Below, piece by piece: positions 15,045 through 27,350 of a stretch of 64,000 nt of DNA. The DNA is from Geobacter sp. SVR (GTDB lineage: Bacteria; Desulfobacterota; Desulfuromonadia; Geobacterales; Pseudopelobacteraceae): contig NZ_AP024469.1 in NCBI RefSeq assembly GCF_016865365.1, positions 1,479,001-1,543,000 on the forward strand, given 5' to 3'. Every line of letters starts with the position of its first letter. The first letter of the stretch is position 1. The position numbers were made by a program, and so were the translations under genes. A model generated the notes under the pieces. That model did not search any database and was not told the origin of the DNA. It worked only from the letters and a program-made list of their open reading frames with translations.

Positions 15045-17123
15045 GTGCCCCGTTTATCACCGCTTGAACAATACAGAAATATCGGAATCATGGCTCACAT
15101 TGACGCCGGAAAAACGACGACGACTGAGCGTATTCTCTACTACACGGGTGTCTCGCACAAGATAGGCGAGGTTCATGACGGCACCGCCACCATGGACTGG
15201 ATGGAGCAGGAGCAGGAGCGTGGTATTACCATTACTTCCGCTGCCACCACCTGTAACTGGCGTGACAGCCGTATCAATATTATTGACACCCCGGGTCACG
15301 TTGATTTCACTATCGAGGTTGAGCGTTCCCTTCGCGTGCTCGATGGTGCTGTGGCTGTGTTCTGCTCTGTCGGTGGTGTTGAGCCGCAGTCGGAGACTGT
15401 CTGGCGTCAGGCTGACAAATATGGCGTTCCCCGTATAGCGTTCATCAATAAGATGGACCGCATTGGCGCCGATTTTTTCCGCGGCGTACAGATGATCAAG
15501 GACCGTTTGAAGGCGAATCCGCTTCCCATTCAACTGCCTATCGGCAAAGAGGAGTATTTCAAAGGTGTCATCGATCTCGTGCGGATGAAGGGGATCGTCT
15601 GGGAAGATGAGTCGCTCGGCGCCAAATTCAACGAGATAGATATTCCGGCTGACTTGGTTGACGAGGCTAACGAATATCGCGAGAAGATGATTGAAGAGAT
15701 CGCCAGCCACGATGATGCTTTGATGGAGAAGTATCTTGGCGGCGAAGAGTTGTCCGAAGACGAAATCATGGGTGCGATTCGTTCGTGCACCATTAACATC
15801 AAGATCTGTCCGGTAATCTGCGGTTCCTCCTTCAAAAACAAAGGTGTGCAGAACCTGCTGGATGCCGTTGTCGATTATATGCCTTCTCCTGTCGATATTC
15901 CCGCCATCAAGGGTGTCGATGTTGACAGTGGCGCTGAAATTGAGCGTAAGGCTTCTGATTCTGAGCCCTTCTCTGCCTTGGGGTTCAAGATCATGACCGA
16001 CCCCTTTGTTGGCCAGCTGACCTTCTTCCGTGTGTACTCGGGTGTGGTCAATGCCGGCTCATATGTATATAACTCCACCAAGGGCAAGAAAGAGCGCATC
16101 GGCCGCATCCTGAAAATGCACGCAAACAAGCGTGAGGAAATCAAGGAAGTCTATGCTGGTGATATCGCCGCCGCTGTTGGTCTGAAGTATACCACTACCG
16201 GCGATACTCTTTGCGATGAAGACCATCAGGTCATTCTGGAGTCGATTGAATTTCCTGATCCGGTTATCGACATCGCCATTGAACCCAAGACCAAGGCAGA
16301 CCAGGAGAAACTGGGACTCAGCCTGCAGAAGCTTGCCAGCGAGGACCCTTCTTTCCGCGTGAAGACCGATGTGGAAACCGGTCAGACCATCATCTCCGGT
16401 ATGGGTGAACTACACCTCGAGATCATCGTCGATCGTCTGATGCGGGAATTCAAGGTGGAAGCAAACGTCGGCAAGCCTCAGGTTGCCTACCGTGAGACGA
16501 TCACGAAGAAGGTCAAGGCAGAGGGCAAATTTGTTCGCCAGTCCGGCGGCCGTGGACAGTTCGGTCACGTGTGGCTCGAAATCGAACCACAGGAGCCTGG
16601 CAAGGGTTACGAATTCGTCGACGCCATCAAAGGCGGTGTCGTTCCTCGCGAGTACATTCCTGCAGTTGACAAGGGTATTCAGGAAGCTCTCGACAATGGT
16701 GTCATGGCAGGTTTCCCTGTCGTTGACCTCAAAGTAACTCTGATCGATGGTTCCTACCACGAAGTCGACTCTTCCGAGATGGCATTCAAGATTGCTGGCT
16801 CCATGGGCTTCAAGGAAGGCTGTCAGAAGGCTTCGCCCATTATCCTCGAGCCGATCATGTCTGTGGAAGTCGTTGTGCCTGAAGAATATATGGGAGATAT
16901 CATCGGTGACCTCAACTCCCGCCGTGGCCGCATCATGGGTATGGATTCACGTGCCGGCGCACAAGTCGTCAGCGCCATGGTGCCCCTCGCATCAATGTTT
17001 GGTTACTCTACCGATATGCGGTCCGCTACTCAAGGGCGTGCTACCTACTCCATGACCTTTGACCACTACGAGCCGGTACCCAAATCGGTAGCTGAAGAAA
17101 TCGTCGCAAAAGTAAAAGGTTAA
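15045..17123 (+). CDS. fusA: Elongation factor G
   Basis: EF-G is the GTPase that drives ribosomal translocation and, with RRF, recycling. The GTG start ([20 protein letters not shown]) follows TGGAGGAATTT and gives 692 residues, the normal length. The G1 motif [14 protein letters not shown]3 DTPGHVDFT and G4 NKMDR are present, followed by domains II to V. It lies between rpsG and tuf copy 2, in classic str order. Confidence 0.98.
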   Translation: MPRLSPLEQYRNIGIMAHIDAGKTTTTERILYYTGVSHKIGEVHDGTATMDWMEQEQERGITITSAATTCNWRDSRINIIDTPGHVDFTIEVERSLRVLDGAVAVFCSVGGVEPQSETVWRQADKYGVPRIAFINKMDRIGADFFRGVQMIKDRLKANPLPIQLPIGKEEYFKGVIDLVRMKGIVWEDESLGAKFNEIDIPADLVDEANEYREKMIEEIASHDDALMEKYLGGEELSEDEIMGAIRSCTINIKICPVICGSSFKNKGVQNLLDAVVDYMPSPVDIPAIKGVDVDSGAEIERKASDSEPFSALGFKIMTDPFVGQLTFFRVYSGVVNAGSYVYNSTKGKKERIGRILKMHANKREEIKEVYAGDIAAAVGLKYTTTGDTLCDEDHQVILESIEFPDPVIDIAIEPKTKADQEKLGLSLQKLASEDPSFRVKTDVETGQTIISGMGELHLEIIVDRLMREFKVEANVGKPQVAYRETITKKVKAEGKFVRQSGGRGQFGHVWLEIEPQEPGKGYEFVDAIKGGVVPREYIPAVDKGIQEALDNGVMAGFPVVDLKVTLIDGSYHEVDSSEMAFKIAGSMGFKEGCQKASPIILEPIMSVEVVVPEEYMGDIIGDLNSRRGRIMGMDSRAGAQVVSAMVPLASMFGYSTDMRSATQGRATYSMTFDHYEPVPKSVAEEIVAKVKG

Positions 17124-17128
17124 GAAAT

Positions 17129-18349
<1,221 letters not shown>

Positions 18350-18366
18350 CGTTTACGAGGATATCA

Positions 18367-18675
18367 ATGCAGAGCCAGAAGATCAGAATTCGCCTTAAGG
18401 CATACGACCATAAATTGTTGGATGTATCCGTCAACGAGATTGTTGATACCGCTAAGCGGACGGGAGCACGTGTTGCGGGGCCGATCCCGTTGCCGACCGT
18501 AATCAACAAGTACTGCGTACTGCGTGGGCCGCACGTTGATAAGAAATCGCGTGATCAGTTTGAAATTCGGACTCACAAAAGGCTTATTGATATTCTCGAT
18601 CCGACGCAGCAGACGGTCGATGCGCTCATGAAGCTGGATCTGTCCGCTGGCGTCGATGTAGAAATCAAACTATAA
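18367..18675 (+). CDS. rpsJ: 30S ribosomal protein S10
   Basis: S10 is a 30S head protein and the NusE antitermination factor. The 102-residue product starts [20 protein letters not shown] and has [20 protein letters not shown], the conserved extended loop. It begins the S10 cluster only 20 bases after tuf, leaving no room for a long S10 leader such as that of E. coli. Confidence 0.98.
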   Translation: MQSQKIRIRLKAYDHKLLDVSVNEIVDTAKRTGARVAGPIPLPTVINKYCVLRGPHVDKKSRDQFEIRTHKRLIDILDPTQQTVDALMKLDLSAGVDVEIKL

Positions 18676-18702
18676 GCACACTTTTTTCGAACAGGAACAG
18701 AT

Positions 18703-19338
18703 ATGAAAAAAGGCATCATTGGAAAAAAACTGGGTATGACCCAGATATTCACCGAAGACGGAACCTGTTTGCCCGTCACCGTAATTCAGGCTGGCCCCTG
18801 CGTGGTCACCCAGAAGAAGACCTCTGCCACCGACGGATACAATGCCATCCAGGTCGGCTTCCAGTCAATTAACGCTGCCGGTGCCAACAAACCGCAACTT
18901 GGCCACTGTACAAAGTCCGGCCAGGGTGTTTTCAGGCATCTGCGCGAGTTTAAATTCGAAAACTCTGCGGACCTTAACGTGGGCGATGCACTGAATGTCG
19001 ATCAGTTTGCCGCAGGCGATTATGTCGATGTTACCGGAACCAGCATCGGTAAAGGTTTCCAGGGTGTTATCAAACGCTACAATTTTGCTGGCGGCCGGGC
19101 ATCTCACGGTTCACGCTTCCATCGTGCGCCCGGTTCCATCGGTTGTTCGGCTACCCCTTCCCGTGTTTTCAAAAACAAAAAAATGCCGGGACAGATGGGT
19201 AATGCCAAAGTCACTGTTCAGCGACTGCAAGTAGTACGAGTGGATGCTGACCAGAACCTGCTCCTGATCAAGGGCGCCGTTCCGGGGCATCGTAACAATA
19301 TCGTTCTCATCAAAAACAGCGTTAAAGCAATCAAGTAA
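18703..19338 (+). CDS. rplC: 50S ribosomal protein L3
   Basis: L3 is a primary 23S rRNA binder near the peptidyl transferase centre. The 211-residue product begins [20 protein letters not shown] and contains the loop [20 protein letters not shown] and [16 protein letters not shown]. Length is normal. It is followed by rplD after 18 bases. Confidence 0.98.
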   Translation: MKKGIIGKKLGMTQIFTEDGTCLPVTVIQAGPCVVTQKKTSATDGYNAIQVGFQSINAAGANKPQLGHCTKSGQGVFRHLREFKFENSADLNVGDALNVDQFAAGDYVDVTGTSIGKGFQGVIKRYNFAGGRASHGSRFHRAPGSIGCSATPSRVFKNKKMPGQMGNAKVTVQRLQVVRVDADQNLLLIKGAVPGHRNNIVLIKNSVKAIK

Positions 19339-19356
19339 CCAAGCGGGAGTATTCGT

Positions 19357-19980
19357 ATGCCTTCGATAGCAGTTTTCAATATGGACCGGCAGCAGGTAGG
19401 AGAGCTTACGCTGTCAGAAGAAATCTTCAACGCTGAGGTCAAAGAGCATTTGATGCATCTTGCTCTTCGCATTCAACTCGCGAATCGCCGCGCTGGAACA
19501 GTGAAGACGAAAAACCGGTCAGAAGTTGCAGGCAGTAACAAGAAGCCTTTCAAGCAAAAAGGCACCGGCAATGCTCGTCAAGGTAATATTCGCGCTCCGC
19601 AGTATCCCGGCGGCGGCGTAGCTTTTGGCCCCCAGCCCAAGGAATACAACCTGAGCATGAATAAAAAGGCCCGCAATGCCGCTCTGCGTTCGGCTCTGTC
19701 GTTCCAGTTCAAGAACGAGCGTATCACCGTGATGGATAAACTTGACTTTGATTCCATCTCCACCAAAGCTTTTGCAGGTTTCTTGAAGCGTTTCGACATT
19801 GAACGGTCTCTGATTATCACCGATAATTTTTCCAATAATCTTCAGCTTTCATGTCGCAACGTTCCGCATGTAAAGTTACTGAAATATGATGCTCTTAATA
19901 TTCACGACATGCTCAAATACAAGAACATCATCATTACTCAGGGCGCGGTGCAATCCGTTGAAGGAGCGCTTCAGAAATGA
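19357..19980 (+). CDS. rplD: 50S ribosomal protein L4
   Basis: L4 lines the exit tunnel and, in enterobacteria, autoregulates the S10 operon. The 207-residue product has the tunnel loop with [20 protein letters not shown] and [13 protein letters not shown]. Its TGA stop overlaps the rplW ATG by four bases (ATGA), implying translational coupling. Confidence 0.98.
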   Translation: MPSIAVFNMDRQQVGELTLSEEIFNAEVKEHLMHLALRIQLANRRAGTVKTKNRSEVAGSNKKPFKQKGTGNARQGNIRAPQYPGGGVAFGPQPKEYNLSMNKKARNAALRSALSFQFKNERITVMDKLDFDSISTKAFAGFLKRFDIERSLIITDNFSNNLQLSCRNVPHVKLLKYDALNIHDMLKYKNIIITQGAVQSVEGALQK

Positions 19981-20261
19981 ATATTTACTCAGTGATCAAA
20001 AAGCCACATGTAACCGAAAAGACCTCACTTGGCAGCGATTCCACCAACACGGTTGCCGTTGTTGTTGATAAGGATGCCAACAAAATTGAGATCAAGCAGG
20101 CAGTTGAAACCTTGTTCAAAGTCAAGGTTGACGATGTCAGGACGGTAAATGTCGCTGGCAAAGTAAAACGGTTCGGACGTAATTTCGGTAAACAGTCAAA
20201 CTGGAAAAAAGCCTACGTGACCCTCGCAGAGGGTCAGTCCTTAGATTTCTTTGAGGTTTAA
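19977..20261 (+). CDS. rplW: 50S ribosomal protein L23
   Basis: L23 surrounds the exit tunnel and is the docking site for trigger factor and SRP. The 94-residue product begins [20 protein letters not shown] and shows the conserved [19 protein letters not shown] segment. It overlaps rplD by four bases. Confidence 0.98.
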   Translation: MNIYSVIKKPHVTEKTSLGSDSTNTVAVVVDKDANKIEIKQAVETLFKVKVDDVRTVNVAGKVKRFGRNFGKQSNWKKAYVTLAEGQSLDFFEV

Positions 20262-20282
20262 TCAATATTTTCGGGGTTCGCA

Positions 20283-21107
20283 ATGGGAATCAAAAGTTAT
20301 AAGCCAACATCGGCAGGCCGCAGACATCAGACCTGCTCGACTTTTGAAGAGATTACAACGTCTACGCCTGAAAAATCTCTTCTCATAAAACTGAAGAAGA
20401 CTGGCGGCAGGAACTCGTATGGTCGGGTAACTTCGCGTCATCAGGGCGGTGGGCATAAACAGAAATATCGTATAATCGATTTTCGCCGCGACAAGCTGAG
20501 TATTCCGGCCAAAGTGGCCAGCATCGAGTACGATCCCTATCGTAGCGCACGCATTGCTCTCCTGCACTATGTCGATGGCGAGAAGCGTTATATCCTGGCA
20601 CCTCTTGATCTCAATGTCGGTGATACCATTGTCAGTGGTCCCGAAGCCGATATCAAGCCGGGCAACGCACTTCCGCTGAAAGCCATTCCGCTCGGCACGA
20701 TCATCCACAACGTGGAACTGAAGATCGGTAAAGGCGCCCAGCTCGCGAGAAGCGCTGGAACTTTCGCACAGCTCATGGCTAAAGAGGGGCGTTACTCTCA
20801 GGTTAAGTTGCCTTCAGGGGAAGTTCGGATGGTTTTGCAGGATTGCTACGCAACCATCGGCCAGGTAGGCAACCTTGATCATGAGAAGATCAACATCGGT
20901 AAAGCCGGCCGTTCCCGTTGGCTCGGCAAACGTCCTAAAGTTCGCGGTGTAGCCATGAACCCGGTCGACCATCCCCATGGCGGCGGTGAGGGACGTACCT
21001 CCGGCGGTCGTCATCCTGTTACTCCGTGGGGTATCCCCACCAAGGGTTACAAGACTCGTACCAACAAGTCTTCCGACCGCTTCATTGTGAAGAAGCGCAG
21101 CAAATAA
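20283..21107 (+). CDS. rplB: 50S ribosomal protein L2
   Basis: L2 is required for subunit association and peptidyl transferase activity. The 274-residue product starts [20 protein letters not shown] and ends with the conserved [20 protein letters not shown] region that includes the functionally important histidine. Length is standard. Confidence 0.98.
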   Translation: MGIKSYKPTSAGRRHQTCSTFEEITTSTPEKSLLIKLKKTGGRNSYGRVTSRHQGGGHKQKYRIIDFRRDKLSIPAKVASIEYDPYRSARIALLHYVDGEKRYILAPLDLNVGDTIVSGPEADIKPGNALPLKAIPLGTIIHNVELKIGKGAQLARSAGTFAQLMAKEGRYSQVKLPSGEVRMVLQDCYATIGQVGNLDHEKINIGKAGRSRWLGKRPKVRGVAMNPVDHPHGGGEGRTSGGRHPVTPWGIPTKGYKTRTNKSSDRFIVKKRSK

Positions 21108-21126
21108 ACAGTGAGAGGCTGAAATC

Positions 21127-21405
21127 ATGGCGCGTTCAATAAAAAAAGGTCCCTTTGTGGATCAGCACCTGATAAAAAAAGTTGAAACCGAAGGTCCCAG
21201 TTCCAAAAAAGTAATCAAGACCTGGTCGCGCCGCTCGACCATTACACCCGATTTCATCGGGCTCAGTCTGGCTGTCCATAATGGCCGCAAGTTTATTCCG
21301 GTATATGTCACTGAGAATATGGTTGGTCATAAACTGGGGGAGTTTGCTCCTACCCGGACTTTCCATGGTCATGCTGCTGATAAAAAGAGCAAAGTTAAGA
21401 AGTAG
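21127..21405 (+). CDS. rpsS: 30S ribosomal protein S19
   Basis: S19 sits in the 30S head and contacts L5 across the subunit bridge. The 92-residue product begins [20 protein letters not shown] and has [20 protein letters not shown], then [14 protein letters not shown], all family hallmarks. Confidence 0.98.
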   Translation: MARSIKKGPFVDQHLIKKVETEGPSSKKVIKTWSRRSTITPDFIGLSLAVHNGRKFIPVYVTENMVGHKLGEFAPTRTFHGHAADKKSKVKK

Positions 21406-21420
21406 CTAAGGGAGCTTTAA

Positions 21421-21759
21421 ATGGAATCCAGCGCAAAACTGACATCAATACGCCTATCTCCGCGCAAGACTCGACTTGTTGTCGATCTCGTCAGAGGTAA
21501 AGGTATTCAGGAGGCACTTAACACTCTTCGTTTTCTTCCGCAGCCTTCTGCAAAACTCATCAGCAAATTGCTGAAGTCTGCAGTTGCCAACGCGGAACAG
21601 AAGGGTGTTGCCGATGTAGACCGTCTTTTTGTAAAGACTATTTATGTCGATGGCGGGGCCGTGCTCAAACGCTTCTTGCCGAGAGCAATGGGCAGGGCGA
21701 GCAAGATCCGTAAACCGACTAGTCATATTAGCGTTACTCTTTCAGATTCTTCGAAATAG
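21421..21759 (+). CDS. rplV: 50S ribosomal protein L22
   Basis: L22 lines the exit tunnel through a long beta hairpin. The 112-residue product has [20 protein letters not shown] and a hairpin tip [20 protein letters not shown], the site where macrolide-resistance changes occur in other species. No alteration is obvious. Confidence 0.98.
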   Translation: MESSAKLTSIRLSPRKTRLVVDLVRGKGIQEALNTLRFLPQPSAKLISKLLKSAVANAEQKGVADVDRLFVKTIYVDGGAVLKRFLPRAMGRASKIRKPTSHISVTLSDSSK

Positions 21760-21782
21760 CTTTAATCCGTGGAGGTGTAGTT

Positions 21783-22415
21783 TTGGGACAAAAAATTAAC
21801 CCGATAGGTTTCAGGCTTGGTGTCATTAAGACGTGGGACTCCAAATGGTATGCAGAAGCGGATTATGCGACTCTCTTGCATGAAGATCTCAAGATCCGGT
21901 CTTTTCTCAAGAAGCGTCTGTATAGCTCGGGCGTTTCCAAAATCGAGATCGAGCGCGCTGCCAATAAGACCAAGATCAATATATTCACTGCGAGACCCGG
22001 TCTCATAATCGGCAAAAAAGGCTCCGAGGTTGAAACAATCAAAAAAGAATTGTCCAGCCTCACCTCTAAAGAAATCTTCATCAACATCAATGAAGTGAGG
22101 AAGCCGGAACTCGACGCTCAGTTGGTTGCCGAAAACGTTGCCCTGCAGCTTGAGCGCAGGATCGCTTTCCGCCGTGCCATGAAAAAGAGCGTGACGTCGG
22201 CCCTGAAATTTGGCGCCAAAGGCATTCGGATCACCTGTTCCGGCCGTCTTGGCGGCGCTGAAATGTCCCGCACCGAGTGGTACCGTGAAGGACGGGTTCC
22301 TTTGCACACCCTGCGTGCCGATATTGATTACGGTTTTGCCGAAGCAAAGACGACCTATGGGCTGATTGGCGTAAAGGTGCTCATTTTCAAAGGTGAAATT
22401 CTTCCCGGTCAATAA
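21783..22415 (+). CDS. rpsC: 30S ribosomal protein S3
   Basis: S3 is part of the mRNA entry tunnel and helicase. The start is TTG ([20 protein letters not shown]) with GTGGAGGTG upstream, giving 210 residues. The KH domain has the [18 protein letters not shown] loop, and [20 protein letters not shown] is in the C-terminal half. Confidence 0.97.
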   Translation: MGQKINPIGFRLGVIKTWDSKWYAEADYATLLHEDLKIRSFLKKRLYSSGVSKIEIERAANKTKINIFTARPGLIIGKKGSEVETIKKELSSLTSKEIFININEVRKPELDAQLVAENVALQLERRIAFRRAMKKSVTSALKFGAKGIRITCSGRLGGAEMSRTEWYREGRVPLHTLRADIDYGFAEAKTTYGLIGVKVLIFKGEILPGQ

Positions 22416-22445
22416 TCATATTTTGCAGAACAGGAGTAAGTTTCA

Positions 22446-22868
22446 ATGTTAATGCCGAAGCGGGTTAAGCATAGAAAACAGATGAAAGGGCGTATGACCG
22501 GCAAACCGTGCCGCGGTATTACCCTTTCCTTCGGAGAGTATGGTATTCAAGCCACTGAGTGTGGTTGGCTGGATTCGCGTCAAATTGAAGCTGCCCGTAT
22601 TGCCATGACTCGTTATATAAAGAGGGGTGGTAAGATCTGGATTCGTATTTTTCCTGATAAACCGCTTACGTCAAAACCGGCTGAGACCAGGATGGGTAAA
22701 GGCAAAGGTTCGCCCGACTCCTGGGTTGCCGTTGTCAAGCCCGGAACCATTCTCTATGAGATGGAGGGCGTTTCCGAAGAGATAGCTCGTGAGGCGCTCA
22801 GACTCGCAGCTCACAAACTGCCTATCTCTACCAAGTTTATCGCCAGGGGTGAAAGCAATGAAGCCTAA
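22446..22868 (+). CDS. rplP: 50S ribosomal protein L16
   Basis: L16 positions tRNA in the A site. The ATG at 22446 ([20 protein letters not shown]) is eight to nine bases after AGGAGT, giving 140 residues; M3 at 22452 is a possible alternative. Conserved [10 protein letters not shown]-like ([20 protein letters not shown]) and [19 protein letters not shown] segments are present. Its end overlaps rpmC by 11 bases. Confidence 0.97.
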   Translation: MLMPKRVKHRKQMKGRMTGKPCRGITLSFGEYGIQATECGWLDSRQIEAARIAMTRYIKRGGKIWIRIFPDKPLTSKPAETRMGKGKGSPDSWVAVVKPGTILYEMEGVSEEIAREALRLAAHKLPISTKFIARGESNEA

Positions 22869-23046
22869 TGAGCTGCGCAAATTGTCTGCCGAAGAACTGG
22901 CTGCAAAAAAGGGTGATCTTACCCAGGAACTCTTTAACCTCAAGTTCCAGTTGCATACCGGCAGACTCGAAAATTCCGCCAAGTTGAAAAACATCCGCCA
23001 GGATATAGCCAGAATCAATACAATTCTGACCGAGAACAAGGCATAG
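22858..23046 (+). CDS. rpmC: 50S ribosomal protein L29
   Basis: L29 is near the tunnel exit. The ATG at 22858 ([20 protein letters not shown]) gives 62 residues, the usual size, with AGGGGTGAAAGCA upstream inside rplP. A longer in-frame ATG at 22789 lies wholly within rplP and is rejected. The motif [20 protein letters not shown] is diagnostic. Confidence 0.97.
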   Translation: MKPNELRKLSAEELAAKKGDLTQELFNLKFQLHTGRLENSAKLKNIRQDIARINTILTENKA

Positions 23047-23058
23047 GGAGCACAACAG

Positions 23059-23307
23059 ATGAGTGAACGCGGTCACAGAAGAACTCAGGTTGGTGTTGTA
23101 GTAAGCGATAAAATGAACAAGACTGTCGTCGTCAAGGTTGACCGTCTTGTCAAACATCCTGTCTACAATAAATATATTAAGCGCAGCGTGACTTACAAAG
23201 TCCACGATGAAAATAACAGCTGCAAGGTTGGCGATCGCGTTCAGATAATCGAGTGCCGCCCTTTGAGTAAAGACAAACGCTGGAACCTGAAGCAAATCAG
23301 TGAATAA
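23059..23307 (+). CDS. rpsQ: 30S ribosomal protein S17
   Basis: S17 is an OB-fold 16S rRNA binder important for early assembly. The 82-residue product has [20 protein letters not shown] and [18 protein letters not shown], matching the family. It is 12 bases after rpmC, with GGGAGC before the ATG. Confidence 0.98.
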   Translation: MSERGHRRTQVGVVVSDKMNKTVVVKVDRLVKHPVYNKYIKRSVTYKVHDENNSCKVGDRVQIIECRPLSKDKRWNLKQISE

Positions 23308-23336
23308 TGCATCTTTTAAGATAGGGGTATTGTGTA

Positions 23337-23705
23337 ATGATACAGATGCAGTCAATATTGGATGTCGCCGATAACTCCGGCGCAAAGAAACTGTTCTGCA
23401 TTAAGGTGCTTGGTGGTTCCAAGCGCAAGTATGCGGGAATCGGCGACATCATTGTTGCCTCGGTTCGTGAGGCTCTGCCGAATTCCAAGGTAAAAAAAGG
23501 CGATGTTGTAAAGGTTGTCATTGTTAGAACGGCCAAGGAACTGGGACGTCCGGATGGCTCTTACATCCGCTTCGACGACAATTCCGGGGTTGTCATCAAC
23601 AACGCCAACGAGCCGGTCGGCACCCGTATCTTCGGCCCCGTTGCCAGAGAGCTGCGTGCTAAAAAGTTTATGAAAATTATTTCCCTCGCACCTGAAGTAC
23701 TTTAA
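23337..23705 (+). CDS. rplN: 50S ribosomal protein L14
   Basis: L14 takes part in intersubunit bridges. The 122-residue product starts [20 protein letters not shown] and contains [20 protein letters not shown] and [20 protein letters not shown]. Length is standard. Confidence 0.98.
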   Translation: MIQMQSILDVADNSGAKKLFCIKVLGGSKRKYAGIGDIIVASVREALPNSKVKKGDVVKVVIVRTAKELGRPDGSYIRFDDNSGVVINNANEPVGTRIFGPVARELRAKKFMKIISLAPEVL

Positions 23706-23725
23706 TAGGAATCGGAGAGACATTG

Positions 23726-24052
23726 ATGCAAGCCTCTAAATCTCACGTCAGTAAGGGTGAAACGGTAATGGTTATTGCCGGTAAGGAGAAGAACAAGACC
23801 GGTAAGATTGTTCAGCTTCTGCCCAAAAAAGATAGCGTCATCGTTGAAGGGCTGAATATTGTAAAGCGCCATGTGAAAGCCCGTGGCAACGAGCCAGGCG
23901 GGATCAAGGAGAAAGAAGCCGCGATCCACATCTCCAATGTTATGCCATACTGCTCAAAGTGCTCCAAACCCGTAAGAGCGCGGCGTGTTGTGCTGGAAAA
24001 TGGCGAAAAACAGCGAACCTGCGCTAAATGCGGGAATGTTTTCGAGAAATAG
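23726..24052 (+). CDS. rplX: 50S ribosomal protein L24
   Basis: L24 starts large-subunit assembly. I choose ATG at 23726 ([20 protein letters not shown]), eight bases after CGGAG; a TTG three bases earlier is in frame. The 108-residue product has the KOW motif near its start. The C-terminal part has two CxxC pairs (CSKC and CAKC), so it may bind zinc, whereas many L24 proteins keep only part of this cluster. Confidence 0.97.
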   Translation: MQASKSHVSKGETVMVIAGKEKNKTGKIVQLLPKKDSVIVEGLNIVKRHVKARGNEPGGIKEKEAAIHISNVMPYCSKCSKPVRARRVVLENGEKQRTCAKCGNVFEK

Positions 24053-24064
24053 GAGGAAGTATCA

Positions 24065-24604
24065 ATGGCTCGTTTGAAGGAACTTTACCATAAAGAAGTA
24101 GCCCAGAAGCTTCAGAATGACTTTAACTACAAAAATGTCATGGAAGTCCCCAAGATCGTCAAAGTTGTCGTGAACATGGGATTGGGCGAGGCTATCCAGA
24201 ATATAAAGATCCTGGATTCTGCGGCAGCCGAACTGAACGCCATCACTGGTCAGAAATCGGTGATCACCAAGGCCAAGAAATCCATCGCTACATTCAAACT
24301 TCGTCAGGGAATGCCGATCGGTTGCATGGTTACGTTGCGCCGTGACAGAATGTACGAATTCCTCGACCGCCTCATGAACGTCTCCCTTGCACGCGTACGT
24401 GACTTTAAAGGCGTTTCCGGCAAGGCCTTCGACGGAAAAGGCAACTACACCCTTGGTGTTAAAGAGCAGCTCATATTTCCCGAAATCAATTATGATACCG
24501 TTGACAAGATCAAGGGTATGAATATAACGATAGTTACCAGCGCCAAAACCGATGAAGAGGGCAAAGCGCTCCTTAAGTACCTGGGCATGCCGTTCAGGAA
24601 CTAA
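24065..24604 (+). CDS. rplE: 50S ribosomal protein L5
   Basis: L5 binds 5S rRNA and the P-site tRNA. The 179-residue product starts [20 protein letters not shown] and has the motifs [32 protein letters not shown] and [20 protein letters not shown]. Length is normal. Confidence 0.98.
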   Translation: MARLKELYHKEVAQKLQNDFNYKNVMEVPKIVKVVVNMGLGEAIQNIKILDSAAAELNAITGQKSVITKAKKSIATFKLRQGMPIGCMVTLRRDRMYEFLDRLMNVSLARVRDFKGVSGKAFDGKGNYTLGVKEQLIFPEINYDTVDKIKGMNITIVTSAKTDEEGKALLKYLGMPFRN

Positions 24605-24621
24605 GAATTCTGGAGGATTCC

Positions 24622-24807
24622 GTGGCAAAAGTTTCAATGATCATCAAATCCCAGCGTAAGCCTAAGTTTCAGGTTCAACAGCACAACCGTTGTACTGTTT
24701 GTGGCCGGCCCAAGGCATTTTATCGCAAGTTTAAAATGTGCAGGATTTGCCTTCGTAAATATGCCTCTACAGGCCAGATCCCCGGCGTGACCAAGTCTAG
24801 CTGGTAA
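24622..24807 (+). CDS. rpsN: 30S ribosomal protein S14, zinc-binding short type
   Basis: S14 is in the 30S head. A GTG start ([20 protein letters not shown]) after TGGAGGATTCC gives 61 residues. The short form with CTVC (C24, C27) and CRIC (C40, C43) is the zinc-dependent type (S14Z). Gene order rplE-rpsN-rpsH is standard for the spc cluster. Confidence 0.97.
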   Translation: MAKVSMIIKSQRKPKFQVQQHNRCTVCGRPKAFYRKFKMCRICLRKYASTGQIPGVTKSSW

Positions 24808-24845
24808 TCTACAACGATTGAAGAAATTGACAGGAGCACACATCG

Positions 24846-25244
24846 ATGTCCATGACAGATCCAATCGCCGATATGTTGACCCGAATCAGGAATGCCAACA
24901 TGGTGAAGCATCAGAAAGTTGATATTCCTTCTTCAACCTTGAAAGTTAACATTGCAACCGTCCTCAAGCAGGAAGGTTTCATCAAGAATTACAAGGTCAT
25001 CTCCGATAATCTGCAGGGGGTCCTCAGGATCTACCTCAAGTACATTGACGAGAAAGACTCTGTAATTAATGAAATCAAGCGGGTCAGCAAGCCGGGCGGC
25101 CGGGTATATGTTAAATCCGAAGATATACCTGTTGTTAAAAGCGGCCTTGGTGTGGCGATTCTTTCCACCTCCAAGGGCATCATTACCGACAATGCCGCCC
25201 GTAAGGCAGGCGTTGGCGGCGAGATTCTCTGCACCGTCTGGTAA
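24846..25244 (+). CDS. rpsH: 30S ribosomal protein S8
   Basis: S8 binds the central domain of 16S rRNA and in E. coli represses the spc operon. The 132-residue product begins [20 protein letters not shown] and ends with the conserved [20 protein letters not shown] and ILCTVW. M3 could also serve as start. Confidence 0.98.
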   Translation: MSMTDPIADMLTRIRNANMVKHQKVDIPSSTLKVNIATVLKQEGFIKNYKVISDNLQGVLRIYLKYIDEKDSVINEIKRVSKPGGRVYVKSEDIPVVKSGLGVAILSTSKGIITDNAARKAGVGGEILCTVW

Positions 25245-25269
25245 TCAAGAATTCAAGGAGTAAGAAGCG

Positions 25270-25809
25270 ATGTCGAGAATAGGTAAGCTTCCGATAGAGG
25301 TAATTAAGGGCGTAAAACTTGACTTCACAGATTCCGTTCTGACCGTTCAGGGCCCGAAGGGAAAGCTTTCGCGTCAAATTATGCCTTGTGTCAGCCTGAA
25401 TATCTCTGACACATCGGTTACTGTCACAAGAAATGATGAAAACAACGCAACCCGTGCTGCTCACGGTTTGACGCGTACTCTCATCAATAACATGGTTGTC
25501 GGCGTCACCAAGGGTTTCCAGACCGATCTCGAAATCAACGGGGTAGGTTACCGTGCCGAAGTCAAGGGGAAAGAGCTTGTATTGAGCCTTGGATATTCTC
25601 ACCCTGTCAATTTTTCCATTCCTGAAGGCATCGTCATTGAAGTGGACAAAATGACGAAGGTTTCGGTCAAAGGTTACGATAAGGAACTTGTCGGTCAAAC
25701 GGCTGCCAAAATAAGATCTTTCCGTTCTCCTGAGCCTTACAAAGGCAAGGGAATTAAATATGCAGACGAGACTATCCTGAGAAAAGCCGGTAAAACCGGC
25801 AAGAAATAG
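25270..25809 (+). CDS. rplF: 50S ribosomal protein L6
   Basis: L6 supports the factor-binding site near the sarcin-ricin loop. The 179-residue product starts [20 protein letters not shown] and ends with [20 protein letters not shown], the family signature. It lies between rpsH and rplR. Confidence 0.98.
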   Translation: MSRIGKLPIEVIKGVKLDFTDSVLTVQGPKGKLSRQIMPCVSLNISDTSVTVTRNDENNATRAAHGLTRTLINNMVVGVTKGFQTDLEINGVGYRAEVKGKELVLSLGYSHPVNFSIPEGIVIEVDKMTKVSVKGYDKELVGQTAAKIRSFRSPEPYKGKGIKYADETILRKAGKTGKK

Positions 25810-25828
25810 TCTTTATAAGGAGATTGCT

Positions 25829-26188
25829 GTGGCCAAGACCGCCCTTAAAACAATTACCAGGCTCAAGCGACAGGTACGCGTGCGCAAGAAAGTCCGTGGC
25901 ACTACCGAGCGTCCGCGCTTGAACGTTTTTAAAAGTGCGAAGCATATCTATGCACAGATTATCGACGATACTAACGGTGTGACTTTGGCAGCATATTCCA
26001 CTCTGTCGTCTGATTCTGACGCTGCTACGGGGAATGTCTCAGCTGCCGTCAATGTTGGTCAGAACATTGCGCGACTGTCGATTGAAAAAGGCATTACTTC
26101 TGTGGTTTTCGACCGCAACGGTTTTCTGTACCACGGCAGGATCAAGGCACTGGCAGACGCAGCCCGCGAAGCCGGGCTTCTTTTCTAA
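25829..26188 (+). CDS. rplR: 50S ribosomal protein L18
   Basis: L18 binds 5S rRNA in the central protuberance. A GTG start ([20 protein letters not shown]) after AAGGAGATTGCT gives 119 residues. The conserved [20 protein letters not shown] and [20 protein letters not shown] segments are present. Confidence 0.97.
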   Translation: MAKTALKTITRLKRQVRVRKKVRGTTERPRLNVFKSAKHIYAQIIDDTNGVTLAAYSTLSSDSDAATGNVSAAVNVGQNIARLSIEKGITSVVFDRNGFLYHGRIKALADAAREAGLLF

Positions 26189-26207
26189 GTATTAGGGGAG
26201 GTTTTCA

Positions 26208-26696
26208 TTGAGCAGAGTAAATCCAGCAGACTTGAATCTTACTGATCGCGTTGTGCACATCAGCCGCGTTGCAAAAGTTGTAAAAGGCGGCCGACGCTTC
26301 AGTTTTTCCGCTCTGATCGTTGTAGGTGATGGGAACGGCTATGTAGGATATGGCCTGGGCAAGGCAAACGAAGTCCCCGAGGCCATCCGCAAAGGCGTTG
26401 AACAGGCCAAGAAAAATCTTATCAAGGTTCCTGTCAATCAAAACCAGACGATTCCATTCGAAATCGAGGGCAAATTTGGGGCCGGACGACTGCTTATGAA
26501 GCCTGCGTCAGCTGGTACCGGTGTTATTGCCGGTGGCGCCGCCCGTGCTATCTTTGAGGCAGCCGGCATCAACAACATTTTGTCCAAGTGCCTCGGCTCG
26601 AACAATCCGCACAACGTTGTCAAAGCTGCATTTGCTGGCCTTCAACGACTCAAATCTCCGGATGAAATGATCGCACGCCGCGGTTTGACTGAATAA
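26208..26696 (+). CDS. rpsE: 30S ribosomal protein S5
   Basis: S5 contributes to accuracy and mRNA entry. A TTG start ([20 protein letters not shown]) follows AGGGGAGGTTTTCA and gives 162 residues. The RNA-binding segment has [20 protein letters not shown] and [20 protein letters not shown]; the C-terminal half has [19 protein letters not shown]. Confidence 0.97.
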   Translation: MSRVNPADLNLTDRVVHISRVAKVVKGGRRFSFSALIVVGDGNGYVGYGLGKANEVPEAIRKGVEQAKKNLIKVPVNQNQTIPFEIEGKFGAGRLLMKPASAGTGVIAGGAARAIFEAAGINNILSKCLGSNNPHNVVKAAFAGLQRLKSPDEMIARRGLTE

Positions 26697-26715
26697 TTAT
26701 TGAGGTGAAGTTGCT

Positions 26716-26892
26716 ATGAGTGCCAAACTGCAGATAACGCTCCACAAGAGCACCATCGGTAAACCGAAAAAACATCGCGCTATTGTCGCCGGTCTTGGAC
26801 TTACCAAGCTTAACCAGACAGTGGAACTTGCAGACACCCCGGAAGTTCGGGGAATGATAGCGAAAATCAGCCACATGGTCCTAATCAAGTAA
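26716..26892 (+). CDS. rpmD: 50S ribosomal protein L30
   Basis: This 58-residue gene encodes MSAKLQITLHKSTIGKPKKH and continues to ISHMVLIK, matching L30 throughout (GLGLTKLNQTVELADTPEVR). The ATG is preceded by TGAGGTGAAGTTGCT. It fills the gap between rpsE and rplO, the standard place for rpmD. Confidence 0.97.
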   Translation: MSAKLQITLHKSTIGKPKKHRAIVAGLGLTKLNQTVELADTPEVRGMIAKISHMVLIK

Positions 26893-26906
26893 AGAAGGTG
26901 GATATA

Positions 26907-27350
26907 ATGGATTTGAATACACTCAAGCCCGCCCTGGGGTCAACAAAACAAGGAAAGCGTATTGGTCGCGGTCCCGGTTCAGGTCACGGTAAAACCGCCG
27001 CCAAGGGCCACAAAGGGCAGAAGGCCCGTTCCGGCGGAAGTATCAAGGCTGGATTTGAGGGAGGGCAGATGCCTCTCCAGCGCCGACTCCCCAAACGGGG
27101 GTTCACACCTCTCGATCGCGTTGAATACTCTCTGGTCAATCTTAAGCAGCTTGAGGTATTTGAGGCCGGTTCGGTTGTCGATGCTGCAGCTCTTGCTGAA
27201 CGTGGCCTGATCAAGTGTGCCTGCGCGAATGTCAAGATTCTCGGAGATGGCGATCTTGCCAAATCCCTTAAAGTGTCCGCTACTAAATTCAGCCAATCCG
27301 CCAAGGAGAAGATCATTGCCGCCGGCGGAACGGTCGAGGAGAAAGCCTAG
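26907..27350 (+). CDS. rplO: 50S ribosomal protein L15
   Basis: L15 is a late-assembly large-subunit protein. I choose ATG at 26907 (MDLNTLKPALGSTKQGKRIG), seven bases after AAGGTG, giving 147 residues; an in-frame GTG at 26898 is too close to the ribosome binding site. The glycine-rich RGPGSGHGKTAAKGHKGQKA region and FEGGQMPLQRRLPKRGF are diagnostic. Its stop overlaps the secY start by one base. Confidence 0.96.
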   Translation: MDLNTLKPALGSTKQGKRIGRGPGSGHGKTAAKGHKGQKARSGGSIKAGFEGGQMPLQRRLPKRGFTPLDRVEYSLVNLKQLEVFEAGSVVDAAALAERGLIKCACANVKILGDGDLAKSLKVSATKFSQSAKEKIIAAGGTVEEKA